A stretch of DNA of 50,961 bases from Minisyncoccota bacterium (GTDB lineage Bacteria; Patescibacteriota; Minisyncoccia; UBA6257; JAAZHW01): the NCBI GenBank assembly GCA_028696375.1, contig JAQVHD010000001.1, positions 1-50,961 on the forward strand, in the 5' to 3' direction. The notes under the pieces are model-generated. The model was not told the origin of the DNA and did no database searches. It was given only the letters and a program-made list of their open reading frames with translations. This document shows, piece after piece, positions 38,801-47,346 of this stretch. How positions within the stretch are numbered: position 1 is the stretch's first letter; the number at the start of each line of letters is the position of its first letter. A program made the translations under genes and the position numbers.

Positions 38801-40221
38801 TAATCCTTTTTATTATTTTTTTTCGCGCTTTCCGCTGCCTTTTCTTTCCAATGTTTATATTTTTTATTCATTCCGTTTTCCCAAACAGGATCGGCAATTT
38901 TTTTATAAGCCTTTGAATATTCATCCAAGAAATGACAAATGGTTGGGTTGCAAACAGCATCATCAGCGCCTTCGTATGAAGGTTTTGCATTATATTCTTT
39001 TACAATTCTTCTTAATACTTCCGGATTATCGATAAAGGCGCAAGGAGTAAGCAGATTCCCATTGTCGCAATAAGGTTGAGCTTCTTGAAAGGCTTGGAAA
39101 AATGGCGAGCGAATGATATCCAAAAGATGCTTGTCTTTTATATTATCAACGGAGAATTGCAGGAAAGCGCAGGGCTCTACTCCACCATTGCAGTTGATGT
39201 GGAAATATCCGCCGGGTCGAGCGCCAGCAATGCAGCCGCCTGCATAAGGGCCATCATTCCAGAAATCACCAACAAAAAGCGGTTTGGTATTTCGAATTTC
39301 ATTAGTTCTCATTCTTAATCTGTTGCGGTCTTCTGGTGAAACCATTAAATTAACATCGGGTTTGCGGCCTACGGGGACATATTGGAAATACCATCCAAAA
39401 GAGCATCCCTTTTGGATCATTAAATCAACAAATTCATCCGACATAAGCGCTTCTACATTTAATTTGGTGGGAGTGACGGAAAAACCAAAGGGCACACCAG
39501 CTTCTTTAAGATTATCCATCGCTTCCATAATTTTTTTGAATGTTCCGGGGCCACGGCGGTCGTCAGTCTCTTTTTCAAATCCTTCAATGGAAATGGCGGG
39601 GGCCACATTCCCTAATTTTGCCAGTTTTTTAGTCATTTCTTTAGTTAATAACGTTCCATTAGTATAAGTCATGAAGTACATATCATTGTGTTTCTCAAAC
39701 ACTTCTAGAATATGCGGCCAGAAATAAGGTTCACCACCGGAAATCACCACAAAATAAATGCCCAATTCTTTAGCTTCATTAAGAATTCTATCAACTAATT
39801 CAAAAGGCAGCCCTTCATCTTTGATATATCTTCCAGCGTAGCAGCCACGACAATTGAGATTGCATTGGGCTGTTGGACTCATTACAAAAAACCAAGGTAA
39901 ACCAAACCCGAGTTCTTTCGCGAGTTTTTGACGCCGTTGATTCTCAACCACCATCGCATTAATAATCAGATTTTCGATTAATTTGTCGCGACATTCCTTA
40001 GAGATGCTGGTTAAAGTGCGGCGAACTAATTCAAGAGCGGGATGCTTTTGTTCAAAAAGCTTCTTTATATCTTCGGCTTGCTGCTTTAGAGTCGGATCAT
40101 CAATTAAATACTTTTCGCCCATTTCAATAATTTGAATCAAATTTTCATCCGACAGATCAGCGAGGTTATTAAAAATAACTTTTAAAGTTTGTTTTTGGAG
40201 AGATGAATTTTTTTTAGCCAT
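38800..40221 (-). CDS. Radical SAM protein with SPASM-like C-terminus
   Basis: A 473-aa enzyme with the SAM cluster motif C-NLN-C-RG-C in PTAQCNLNCRGCYAG near residue 120, VVISGGEPYFWP, and SIEGFEKETDDRRGPGTF. The C-terminal part has many cysteines (GGCIAGARPGGYFHINCNGG, VEPCAFLQF, PYCDNGNLLTPC, AVCNPTICHF), consistent with auxiliary clusters of the SPASM/twitch type. The N-terminal 110 residues are an unassigned helical region. SPASM enzymes often modify peptides or proteins, but no precursor peptide gene was seen next to it. It has its own promoter. Confidence 0.85.
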   Translation of the reverse strand: MAKKNSSLQKQTLKVIFNNLADLSDENLIQIIEMGEKYLIDDPTLKQQAEDIKKLFEQKHPALELVRRTLTSISKECRDKLIENLIINAMVVENQRRQKLAKELGFGLPWFFVMSPTAQCNLNCRGCYAGRYIKDEGLPFELVDRILNEAKELGIYFVVISGGEPYFWPHILEVFEKHNDMYFMTYTNGTLLTKEMTKKLAKLGNVAPAISIEGFEKETDDRRGPGTFKKIMEAMDNLKEAGVPFGFSVTPTKLNVEALMSDEFVDLMIQKGCSFGWYFQYVPVGRKPDVNLMVSPEDRNRLRMRTNEIRNTKPLFVGDFWNDGPYAGGCIAGARPGGYFHINCNGGVEPCAFLQFSVDNIKDKHLLDIIRSPFFQAFQEAQPYCDNGNLLTPCAFIDNPEVLRRIVKEYNAKPSYEGADDAVCNPTICHFLDEYSKAYKKIADPVWENGMNKKYKHWKEKAAESAKKNNKKD

Positions 40222-40280
40222 TTTTATCCATATAAAAATTCAGCCAGCCATTTAGAGGATTTAATTGAGCTGTTCTTTTT

Positions 40281-40308
40281 ACTATAACCTCACTTTTAAT
40301 AAAGTCAA
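40281..40308 (-). promoter_or_regulatory. Promoter for the radical SAM gene
   Basis: On the minus strand, TTGACT (40303-40308), 16-bp spacer, TATAGT (40281-40286). The leader is about 50 nt. Confidence 0.65.
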
Positions 40309-40321
40309 CCCTGTTAATTAT

Positions 40322-40349
40322 TTGTAATCCCTTCTTAAAAGTTTATAAT
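40322..40349 (+). promoter_or_regulatory. Promoter giving a leaderless receiver-protein mRNA
   Basis: TTGTAA, 16-bp spacer, perfect TATAAT ending 7 nt before the ATG at 40357. It is divergent from the radical SAM promoter. Confidence 0.65.
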
Positions 40350-40356
40350 AGAATTG

Positions 40357-40860
40357 ATGACAAAACAAGATCAAATTCCGATTGAAGGAAAAGAAGAAAA
40401 GAAGAAAGAGCAAATCCCTTTGGATGATTCTGAATTTTGGGTCATTGATGATGGGGTAGAAATTATTAACTCCCTGATGCGTATGTGGAATGAAACAATC
40501 GAGAAGAATCATTTAAAGGCAAAAATTTTTAGCACAGCTTTTGACGCTTTGTCTGAAATTGCCAATAGAAAAAAAGATAAAAAATCTTTGCCGAAGGTAA
40601 TTTTTATGGATGCATGGCTTGAAGATGATGTTTTTGACGAATTGCGTTTTGGCGGCAATGTGATTAAAAAAATTAGAGAGATGGAAGATATTCTGCAGCC
40701 ACAGATTATTGCTCATAGTTCCGAAGATAGATATAACGAAGAATTAAAAACAGCTGGAGCCGATCTAATGATTAAAAAAGGAGATTACAAAAGCTCTGGG
40801 GCTTTTTTGGAAAATTTAGGACAATCCAATAAAACTAAAAACGAAAAAGGAAAAGATTAA
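40357..40860 (+). CDS. Orphan response-regulator receiver-like protein
   Basis: A 167-aa protein with a charged N-terminus and a single receiver-like domain: FWVIDDGVEII (acidic pocket), VIFMDAWLEDD with the likely phospho-accepting Asp, IIAHSSED in the Ser/Thr switch position, and LMIKKGD with the conserved Lys. No output domain follows; the last 20 residues are charged. No histidine kinase is encoded next to it. It may work as a stand-alone signalling adaptor. The next gene starts 37 bp later. Confidence 0.72.
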   Translation: MTKQDQIPIEGKEEKKKEQIPLDDSEFWVIDDGVEIINSLMRMWNETIEKNHLKAKIFSTAFDALSEIANRKKDKKSLPKVIFMDAWLEDDVFDELRFGGNVIKKIREMEDILQPQIIAHSSEDRYNEELKTAGADLMIKKGDYKSSGAFLENLGQSNKTKNEKGKD

Positions 40861-40897
40861 TTTGGGTTTAGGAAAAATATTTTATCAGATCATATTA

Positions 40898-41527
40898 ATG
40901 TCTCAAGAAACAAAGAAAAAAATTAAAATTTGCGCATTGATTGGTCGAGGTGGGCGACTGCAAGCAATTTATAATTGCGTCAAAGATTATCCTTTAGCAG
41001 AATTAGCGCTGGTTGTTTCTCATAAAAAAGAATCCCCGGGCATCGATTGGGCGAAAGATCATAATGTTGAAGCTTTTTATTTTCGTCTTTCTGATTGGAA
41101 GGCTCAGGACAAGGACCGTCTGGCTTTTGATGATGAATTAGGAAAGATGCTGAAAGAACGGGGAATTGATTTAGTGGTGATGGCTGGGTGGGATTTGATT
41201 GTTTCCAAAGAATTTCTCAAATATTTTCCTAATGCGGTTATTAATATTCATCCGGCGCTGTCGCCGGCTTTTCCGGGGCTCGATGCGCCAAAACAGGCTT
41301 TGGAATACGGAGTCAAAATTACTGGTTGTACTTTGCACTTTGTTGATGAAGGTGTTGACACCGGCCCCATTATTTTTCAGCGTGCCGTCGTTGTTGAAGA
41401 TGACGATACCGTGGAAAGCTTGGAAGAAAAAATTCATCAACAAGAAGACGAAGTTTTATGTCAGGGTATAAGAGCGTTTGCTGAAGGCCGAATTGTAATT
41501 AAGGGACGCAGAGTGATTGTTTTATGA
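40898..41527 (+). CDS. PurN-like phosphoribosylglycinamide formyltransferase
   Basis: The 209-aa sequence follows the formyltransferase fold: KICALIGRGGRLQAIYNCV, then VVMAGWDLIVSKEFLKYFPN, INIHPALSPAFPGLDAPKQA with the catalytic Asn-His pair, and GCTLHFVDEGVDTGPII with the Asp. These fit PurN, which uses formyl-tetrahydrofolate in purine synthesis. No other purine genes are in the window, so a related formyltransferase role remains possible. The ATG at 40898 is used instead of a TTG at 40862. Its end overlaps the next gene by 4 bp (ATGA). Confidence 0.8.
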   Translation: MSQETKKKIKICALIGRGGRLQAIYNCVKDYPLAELALVVSHKKESPGIDWAKDHNVEAFYFRLSDWKAQDKDRLAFDDELGKMLKERGIDLVVMAGWDLIVSKEFLKYFPNAVINIHPALSPAFPGLDAPKQALEYGVKITGCTLHFVDEGVDTGPIIFQRAVVVEDDDTVESLEEKIHQQEDEVLCQGIRAFAEGRIVIKGRRVIVL

Positions 41528-42891
41528 GTGATTTTTTGAAAAAAATTCCTTTACGATGGCTTCTTTTGGTTTTGGTAACAGCTGTGGCAATCGTTGCTTT
41601 AATTTATTACGCGCCCAAAAAAGAAATTAAAAATTACAGCATTGTTTTAAGCGGCCCCTCGGAAAATCATGTTGAATTTCAATATGGCGCATGGCCTCAG
41701 CTGGGCGATGTTAATTTTTTTAATAATGTTTTGAAAAAATTTATTAATGAAAGAATTGATTTTATTGAAGCGGATTTAGATCAAATGAAGCTCAGCGTTT
41801 TTAAAAATGGCGAAAAGGTAAAAGAAGTGCCTATTATTGCGAAAGGGAAAGAGGGCTCTTGGTGGGAAACGCCGGTTGGTTTGTATAAAATTGAAGCTAA
41901 ATATAAAAATGCGTATTCCAGTTTTGCCGGTGTTTATATGCCTTATAGTTTGGTTTTTGAAGGTAATTTTCTTATTCATGGCTGGCCTTATTATTCTTCT
42001 GGCAAACCAGTAGCTTCAACTTATTCTGGAGGGTGCATTCGGCTTTTCGATGAAGACGCTAAAGAGATTTATAATTTAGTCGAAGTCGGTATGCCGGTTT
42101 TAGTATTTAAAAAAGCCTTTGAAGTAGAAAATTCCACTTATCAATACAAAATTCCCGAATTGACTGCTCAAGCTTATCTCGCCGCTGATTTAAAAAATAA
42201 TTTTGTTTTTCTCGAAAAGAACAGGAGTCAAATTATTCCTATTGCTTCCGTTACGAAATTAATTACATCTCTGGTTGTTTTGGATCATACTAATTTAGAA
42301 TATTATGCCCGCGTTCCTCAGGAGGCCTTAGTTTTTACCTCTATTCCTCGTTTGAAGGCTGGTCAAAAAATTTCTATTTTTGATTTATTGGCTTTGCTTC
42401 TTGTAGAATCGTCAAATGAGGCGGGTAACACTCTGGCAGCATTTTTGGGACCGGAGAAGACAGTGAGCTGGATGAACGATCAGGCGAAAAGTATCGGCAT
42501 GATCAATAGCCATTTCGTTGATCCCAATGGTGTTAGTTTAGAAAACGTTTCCACACCACTCGATTTATACCAATTATCCAAGTATCTTTATTTCAATCGC
42601 AGTTTTGTTTTAAGAATGACCAAAGGCGTTTTTGATAATGATTATTATGGCAAACCCTCTTATAATCTTAAAAATTTAAATCTTTTTGCTGATGATCCTA
42701 ATTTTGTCGGTGGCAAAATGGGGCTCACATCAGGGAGCGGCGAAACAATGCTTTCAGTTTTTGAGTTATCTTTGGGAAGTGAGGAAAAACGGCCAATTGT
42801 CTTTATTGCTTTAAATTCTAAAGATGTTTATACTGACATTATTAAAATGGTCGAATTTGTAAAAAATTATTATCAATTTGAAAATGAATAA
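41524..42891 (+). CDS. Fused L,D-transpeptidase (YkuD) and D,D-carboxypeptidase (S11)
   Basis: An envelope enzyme of 455 aa with an N-terminal membrane anchor (about residues 10-29). The YkuD domain (about 78-195) has His152 in FLIHGWPYY and catalytic Cys171 in TYSGGCIRL, where the usual SHGC reads SGGC. A penicillin-binding S11 domain follows (about 210-455) with SVTK (Ser242, Lys245), SSN (296-298), and KMG near 395 as the third motif. Both activities work on the peptide stems of peptidoglycan: trimming the terminal D-Ala yields the tetrapeptide donor an L,D-transpeptidase needs. It overlaps purN and the PAP2 gene. Confidence 0.87.
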   Translation: MSDFLKKIPLRWLLLVLVTAVAIVALIYYAPKKEIKNYSIVLSGPSENHVEFQYGAWPQLGDVNFFNNVLKKFINERIDFIEADLDQMKLSVFKNGEKVKEVPIIAKGKEGSWWETPVGLYKIEAKYKNAYSSFAGVYMPYSLVFEGNFLIHGWPYYSSGKPVASTYSGGCIRLFDEDAKEIYNLVEVGMPVLVFKKAFEVENSTYQYKIPELTAQAYLAADLKNNFVFLEKNRSQIIPIASVTKLITSLVVLDHTNLEYYARVPQEALVFTSIPRLKAGQKISIFDLLALLLVESSNEAGNTLAAFLGPEKTVSWMNDQAKSIGMINSHFVDPNGVSLENVSTPLDLYQLSKYLYFNRSFVLRMTKGVFDNDYYGKPSYNLKNLNLFADDPNFVGGKMGLTSGSGETMLSVFELSLGSEEKRPIVFIALNSKDVYTDIIKMVEFVKNYYQFENE

Positions 42892-43405
42892 TTGGGATTA
42901 TCTAATTTTTCAAAAAATTAATAGCACGGCTGGATTAAATCATTGGTGTGATCAAATTATGATTTTTTTGGCAGAATATTTTATGTATATTCTTTTACTT
43001 GCCGGAGTAATTTATCTTTTCTTTGCGTATCAGAAACAGCTCAAAGGGATTATCAAAGTGGCGGGCGCTATTATTTTAAGTCGAGGAATTGTTACTGAAG
43101 TCATCCGTTTCTTTTATTATCGTCCGCGACCATTTTTAACGCATCCCGTCACTCAATTATTCAATCATGATATTAGTGGTTCTTTTCCTTCGGGTCACAT
43201 GACCTTTATTTTTCCTCTGATTGCTTTGGTGTATCTCAAGAATAAAAAATTAGGTGCTCTGTTTATGTTTCTGGGCGCACTAATAGGTTTGGCGCGCATT
43301 TATTGTGGGGTTCATTATCCTTCAGATATTGCAGCCGGGATTATTATTGGTATTTTTTGCGGCTGGCTGGTAGAAAAAATGGCATCAAAAAAACAAACGG
43401 AATAA
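42884..43405 (+). CDS. PAP2-family phosphatase, possibly undecaprenyl-diphosphatase
   Basis: A 173-aa membrane protein with five to six hydrophobic segments. The three acid phosphatase motifs are visible: RFFYYRPRPF (KxxxxxxRP type), SFPSGHMT, and ARIYCGVHYPSD. Such proteins often recycle the lipid carrier for peptidoglycan, which fits the neighbouring wall enzyme. The ATG at 42884 overlaps the preceding gene by 8 bp. Lipid A or phosphatidate substrates cannot be excluded. Confidence 0.87.
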   Translation: MNNWDYLIFQKINSTAGLNHWCDQIMIFLAEYFMYILLLAGVIYLFFAYQKQLKGIIKVAGAIILSRGIVTEVIRFFYYRPRPFLTHPVTQLFNHDISGSFPSGHMTFIFPLIALVYLKNKKLGALFMFLGALIGLARIYCGVHYPSDIAAGIIIGIFCGWLVEKMASKKQTE

Positions 43406-43460
43406 AGTTAAAAGTTCCCGAGGTAATCGGGGCAGGCAAAAGTTTAAGTCAAAAGTTAAA

Positions 43461-43597
43461 AGTCAAAAAATAATAAGTCAAAACTCAAAGTTCAAAGCTC
43501 AAAACCACAACTCAAAACCCTAAAACTATCTGAGGGCAAAGCCCGAAGGATCCCATACCAGCTAATCGAGAGATTCTTCGCTTCGCTCGGAATGACA
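43461..43597. repeat. Intergenic repeat, copy A
   Basis: An A/T-rich stretch of TCAAAAC-type units followed by GAGGGCAAAGCCCGAAGGATCC, CCAGCTAATCGAG and AGATTCTTCGCTTCGCTCGG-AATGACA. It is the inverted counterpart of copy B at 49474-49644; the two agree over most of their length, though copy A lacks an internal piece. The GATTCTTCGC...ATGACA ending resembles widespread intergenic repeats of uncultured bacteria (from memory). Confidence 0.8.
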
Positions 43598-43599
43598 AA

Positions 43600-43634
43600 G
43601 CGGCGATGATTTTTCAAAGAAAAATCATCGCCGC
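43600..43634. terminator. 16-bp-arm palindrome, probable bidirectional terminator
   Basis: GCGGCGATGATTTTTC and its complement around AAA, between the convergent PAP2 and hsp20 genes. The apex matches the TTTTC-AAA-GAAAA group. Confidence 0.6.
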
Positions 43635-43687
43635 CGCCTTAATTTTTATTTTGTTTTCCTATTTTAAGCGGGAGATATAAAATTTTT

Positions 43688-44113
43688 CTATTCTGCTTTA
43701 ATTCTGACTTTTTTCACCCTATTTTTATCTAATTTAGGCAAACGAATGGTTAAAATCCCATTTTTTAAATTTGCACTGACTCGATCACCGTCAATTTCAA
43801 TAGGCAAAATAATTGAACGACTAAATGATCCCCAGTAACATTCTTGATAAAAATAATCGTTTGCCCTCACATCCTCGTCTAATTCTCTTTTACCTTTGAT
43901 AGTGATCATATCGTTTACGATCGAAATATCGATATCTTCCGGTTTAACCCCTGCCACTGCTGATTTAATTACAATTTCCGTTGGTGTTTGATAGACATCA
44001 ACCATCAGTTGACCTTCGCCAGTTAGAACATCTTCTTCAGTCGATAGATTGGTATTTTTAATTTCAATATCTTTTTCGACATCATCATCTTTCGATTTAA
44101 ATAATCTAAACGC
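43688..44113 (-). CDS. Small heat shock protein (Hsp20 family)
   Basis: ATP-independent holdase of 141 aa. The alpha-crystallin domain spans about residues 37-135 (MVDVYQTPTEIVIKSAVAGV, KPEDIDISIVNDMITIKGKR, YWGSFSRSIILP) and ends with the conserved ANLKNGILTIRLPK. The N-terminal arm is short and acidic. The start at 44113 overlaps the end of prsW by 8 bp; a start at 44137 is less likely. It is the last gene of a valS-prsW-hsp20 group. Confidence 0.92.
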   Translation of the reverse strand, partial: AFRLFKSKDDDVEKDIEIKNTNLSTEEDVLTGEGQLMVDVYQTPTEIVIKSAVAGVKPEDIDISIVNDMITIKGKRELDEDVRANDYFYQECYWGSFSRSIILPIEIDGDRVSANLKNGILTIRLPKLDKNRVKKVRIKAE

Positions 44114-44891
44114 CATAATATTTTTGATAAGATTCAACCTGTTTATAAGCTCGACTTATTATATAATTAGAAATAATTAACAAAGCTGCAACGCCAAAGG
44201 CAAAATATATATTTTCGCTCGTTTTCATTATAAGATAATTATAACAAGAATGCAAAAGCGAAGCCATAATTATGCCAAAAACAATTAGGCCGATAACAAC
44301 GTTTCTGTTTTTCTTCAAAATTCGGCCAATAGCCCAAAAATAACCAAAAACAGCACAAGAAGAAGCATGAAGAAAAACAGCAGAAATAAGGCGAATAAAA
44401 ATAGTGATGATAAGGGAATTAATAACTGACGCTGGCAATGAAAAATTAAGTAAGCTTTGCCAATCCAATAAAATCATATTTTCTTGAAGAACAGAAAAGC
44501 AAACTTTTAAATTTTCTGCTGCAGCGAAACCCAAACCAGCCGTGATGGCATAAATAATAGGATCGGTTGTTTCATCGCGAAAATGGGGATTTTTAAAAGT
44601 GCTAAAGAATGTGGCTACAAACTTTCCGACTTCTTCCAAAAACGGTAAAAAGAGAAAGAAAACGATGTTTTTTAAATCTTGATTGGCTGGGATTTCTATC
44701 CATTCGCCAAAAACAGAATTTTCAACAACGCCGACAATGATGGTAATAAAAATACCGCTCCAGAAAGCTATGATTAACCAGCGTCGTGGTTCTAAATCAG
44801 AATCTTTTTTCAAATAATAATTCAGCCAAATGAGACTGGGCGTTACTGATAAAATAAAAAGAAAGAAAAAATAAAAGAGACTTGAAATCAT
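44106..44891 (-). CDS. PrsW-family intramembrane metalloprotease
   Basis: A 261-aa protein with seven or eight membrane segments. The PrsW motifs are present: FLEEVGKFVATFF with paired Glu, DPIIYAITAGLGFAAAENL with Glu and Asn, and FLHASSCAVFGYFWAIGR with His. Known members cleave anti-sigma factors; the target here is unknown. The ATG at 44891 overlaps the valS stop (ATGA); a TTG at 44906 is an alternative. No anti-sigma factor gene is adjacent. Confidence 0.87.
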   Translation of the reverse strand: MISSLFYFFFLFILSVTPSLIWLNYYLKKDSDLEPRRWLIIAFWSGIFITIIVGVVENSVFGEWIEIPANQDLKNIVFFLFLPFLEEVGKFVATFFSTFKNPHFRDETTDPIIYAITAGLGFAAAENLKVCFSVLQENMILLDWQSLLNFSLPASVINSLIITIFIRLISAVFLHASSCAVFGYFWAIGRILKKNRNVVIGLIVFGIIMASLLHSCYNYLIMKTSENIYFAFGVAALLIISNYIISRAYKQVESYQKYYGV

Positions 44892-47089
44892 ATTTTTTGA
44901 GGCCAATTCTCAATCATCAGCAGATCCTTGCTTTTGTTCGGAAGCATCTGATAAATTTCTTCAGTAATAAAGGGCATAAAGGGATGAATCAGTTTGAGTA
45001 AATTGGTTAAAAGAGTGAGAAGAAGATATTGGGCTTGGGGTCGTTCTTCGGTTTGAAGGCGCGGTTTTGTCTGCTCGATCACTTTATCGGCAAAAGTATG
45101 CCAGAAATAATGATAAACTTTTTCAGCAGCAATATGGAAATTAAATTTCTCCATATCTTTAGTCATATCAACAGTAAGTTTCTCAAAATCTTTGAGGATT
45201 TTTTTGTCTTCTTTGGATAATACGGGTTGAGTGTTGGGGTTAAAATCATTCACATTCATCAAAACAAAGCGACTCGCATTCCAAATTTTATTGGCAAAAT
45301 TACGATACGCACGGGTTTTATCTTCAGAAACAATAGGATCATTGCCGGGCGCGTTGCCAACAATTAAAGACATTCTTAAAGCATCACTGCCGTAAAAATC
45401 AATTATTCCCAAAGGATCAATAACATTGTTTTTTGATTTGGACATTTTTTGCCGATCCTTATCGCGGATTAAGCCATGAAGATAAACATATTCAAATGGC
45501 GGTTGACCAGTGGTGTAGAGGCCAAACATAATCATTCGGGCTACCCAGAAAAATAAAATATCCCATCCTGTTTCCATAACACTGGTGGGGTAGAAATTTT
45601 TGAAATCATCACTTTCGGGGTATCCTAATGTAGCATAAGGCCATTGACCGGAAGAAAACCAAGTATCAAAAACATCTTTTTCTTTTTCAAAAGTTGTGTT
45701 ACCACAAGAGGGGCATTTTTGCGGATTGCCTTCTTCAATATAAACAATTTCTTTGCCGCATTTGGAGCAATACCAAATCGGAATAGGAATGCCCCAAACA
45801 ATTTGGCGCGAAATATTCCAGTCTTTGATATTTTGCATCCAATGATAAAAAACTTTTTCAAAGCGCTTGGTGACAAATTTAATTTTTTTCGATTTAACAG
45901 CCTCCACGGCTAAATCACGCAAAGATTTTTTGCCACTTCTTGACGGTTCCGTCATTTTTATAAACCACTGCGCTCGAGGCAAAGGTTCAATTGTAGTTTT
46001 GCATTTATAGCAAGTTGAAACTTGATGTTTGTAATCTTCAGTTTTTTCTAAAGCACCTGCTTTTTCTAAAATTTCAATGGCTTTTTGGCGGGCTCCCAAA
46101 ACAGGCAATCCTTTTAATTCGCCTGCGAAATCATTCATTTTGCCATCCCAACCAATAATTTGATAATCAAGCGGCAATTGATGTTTTTTCCCGATTTCAA
46201 AGTCAACTGCATCGTGGGCTGGCGTGATTTTTAAAGCGCCAGTGCCAAAATCTTTTTCTACCAAATCATCACTAATAACTTTTATATTATCACCATACGA
46301 ACCACGATTTTTAATCAATGGATTGGTAACTAATTTGCCAATGAATTTTTTGTATTGTTTATTTTGGGGATGAACCGCAATGGCGAAATCACCGGGAATT
46401 GTTTCGGGTCGGGTGGTGGCAACAGTAATAAATTGTTTGGGATCATCTGCCAAAAAATATTTTACATAATATAATTTGTCATTTCTTTCTTGCCAATCGA
46501 TTTCCAGATCGGAAAGGGCAGTTTGATGCTTGGGACACCAATTAACAATACGATTGTCGCGATAAATTAAGCCATCTTCGTACATTCGTTGAAACGTCTG
46601 ATAGACAATTTTGACAATAGAAGGATCAAGTGTGAATTTTTCTCGACTCCAATCGCAGGAAGCGCCTAATTTTTTAACTTGTTCTTCCATGCGCAATTTA
46701 TTAGCTTGGGTGAAATCCCAAATCATTTGATAAAGTTTTTCGCGGCCGCCTTCTTCTTTTAAAATTTCAAAGCGGCTGGTTCCCTTTTTTTCGAGTTCTT
46801 TTTCAAAGACTACTTGAGTTTCAAATCCTGCATGGTCAGCGCCTGGCAGCCATAATGTTTTTAATCCACGCATGCGTTGATAACGAATCATAATGTCTTC
46901 AATAGTCATCGTGAGTGCATGACCTAAATGCAGAGATCCATTAGCATTAGGCGGCGGCATCAGAATTGTAAAAGTTTTTTTAGAGCGATTAGGTAAATTA
47001 TCCGGATTGAAGTAGCCGGATTTTTCCCACATTTTATAAATTTTCTCCTCTACTTTGTTAGGTTGGTAAGTTGTATCTAACTCAGCCAT
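44888..47089 (-). CDS. valS: Valyl-tRNA synthetase
   Basis: Class I synthetase charging tRNA-Val. HIGH reads HLGH in PPPNANGSLHLGHAL near residue 55, LPGADHAGFETQ follows, the editing domain holds TTRPETIPGDFAIAVHP and GTGALKITPAHDAVDFEIG, and KMSKSKNNVIDP is near 555. At 733 aa it is shorter than the usual 880-950, because the C-terminal coiled-coil tail is missing; the anticodon-binding helices appear complete. A four-cysteine zinc motif (CSKCGKE, then CPSCG) lies near 440-465. A tRNA-Val is at 28218. Confidence 0.95.
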   Translation of the reverse strand: MAELDTTYQPNKVEEKIYKMWEKSGYFNPDNLPNRSKKTFTILMPPPNANGSLHLGHALTMTIEDIMIRYQRMRGLKTLWLPGADHAGFETQVVFEKELEKKGTSRFEILKEEGGREKLYQMIWDFTQANKLRMEEQVKKLGASCDWSREKFTLDPSIVKIVYQTFQRMYEDGLIYRDNRIVNWCPKHQTALSDLEIDWQERNDKLYYVKYFLADDPKQFITVATTRPETIPGDFAIAVHPQNKQYKKFIGKLVTNPLIKNRGSYGDNIKVISDDLVEKDFGTGALKITPAHDAVDFEIGKKHQLPLDYQIIGWDGKMNDFAGELKGLPVLGARQKAIEILEKAGALEKTEDYKHQVSTCYKCKTTIEPLPRAQWFIKMTEPSRSGKKSLRDLAVEAVKSKKIKFVTKRFEKVFYHWMQNIKDWNISRQIVWGIPIPIWYCSKCGKEIVYIEEGNPQKCPSCGNTTFEKEKDVFDTWFSSGQWPYATLGYPESDDFKNFYPTSVMETGWDILFFWVARMIMFGLYTTGQPPFEYVYLHGLIRDKDRQKMSKSKNNVIDPLGIIDFYGSDALRMSLIVGNAPGNDPIVSEDKTRAYRNFANKIWNASRFVLMNVNDFNPNTQPVLSKEDKKILKDFEKLTVDMTKDMEKFNFHIAAEKVYHYFWHTFADKVIEQTKPRLQTEERPQAQYLLLTLLTNLLKLIHPFMPFITEEIYQMLPNKSKDLLMIENWPQKI

Positions 47090-47099
47090 ACAACTATGG

Positions 47100-47105
47100 A
47101 TTGTA
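47100..47105 (-). promoter_or_regulatory. Extended -10 box for valS
   Basis: On the minus strand TGC-TACAAT ends 10 nt before the valS ATG, so the leader would be only a few bases. No clear -35 box was found. Confidence 0.5.
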
Positions 47106-47147
47106 GCATAGAAATCTTAAATTTCAAAATGAAAAATGAAGACGGGT

Positions 47148-47184
47148 AAGGCGGCGATTTTTCTTTCAGAAAAATCGCCGCCTT
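47148..47184. repeat. 17-bp-arm palindrome upstream of valS
   Basis: AAGGCGGCGATTTTTCT and its complement around TTC. It lies between the divergent valS and VirD4-like genes, where neither needs a terminator, so it may be a mobile or binding element. It shares GGCGGCGA ends and the TTTTC apex with other palindromes here. Confidence 0.7.
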
Positions 47185-47332
47185 CTCATCGCAAAATTTA
47201 AGAATAAATCTTTCAAAAATTCTCAATTCGGAGCGGCATTTTAAATTTTGTGCTTAGTATTTCGGATTTTTAGTCATTAGGCTGATTCGTCATTGATCAT
47301 TTCTCTTTTTTGCTTTTCCCATCATTTTGCTG

Positions 47333-47338
47333 TACAAT
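47333..47338 (+). promoter_or_regulatory. -10 box giving a leaderless VirD4-like mRNA
   Basis: TACAAT ends 8 nt before the ATG at 47347. Spacing predicts a leaderless or nearly leaderless transcript. The -35 is not obvious. Confidence 0.5.
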
Positions 47339-47346
47339 AATTAAGT

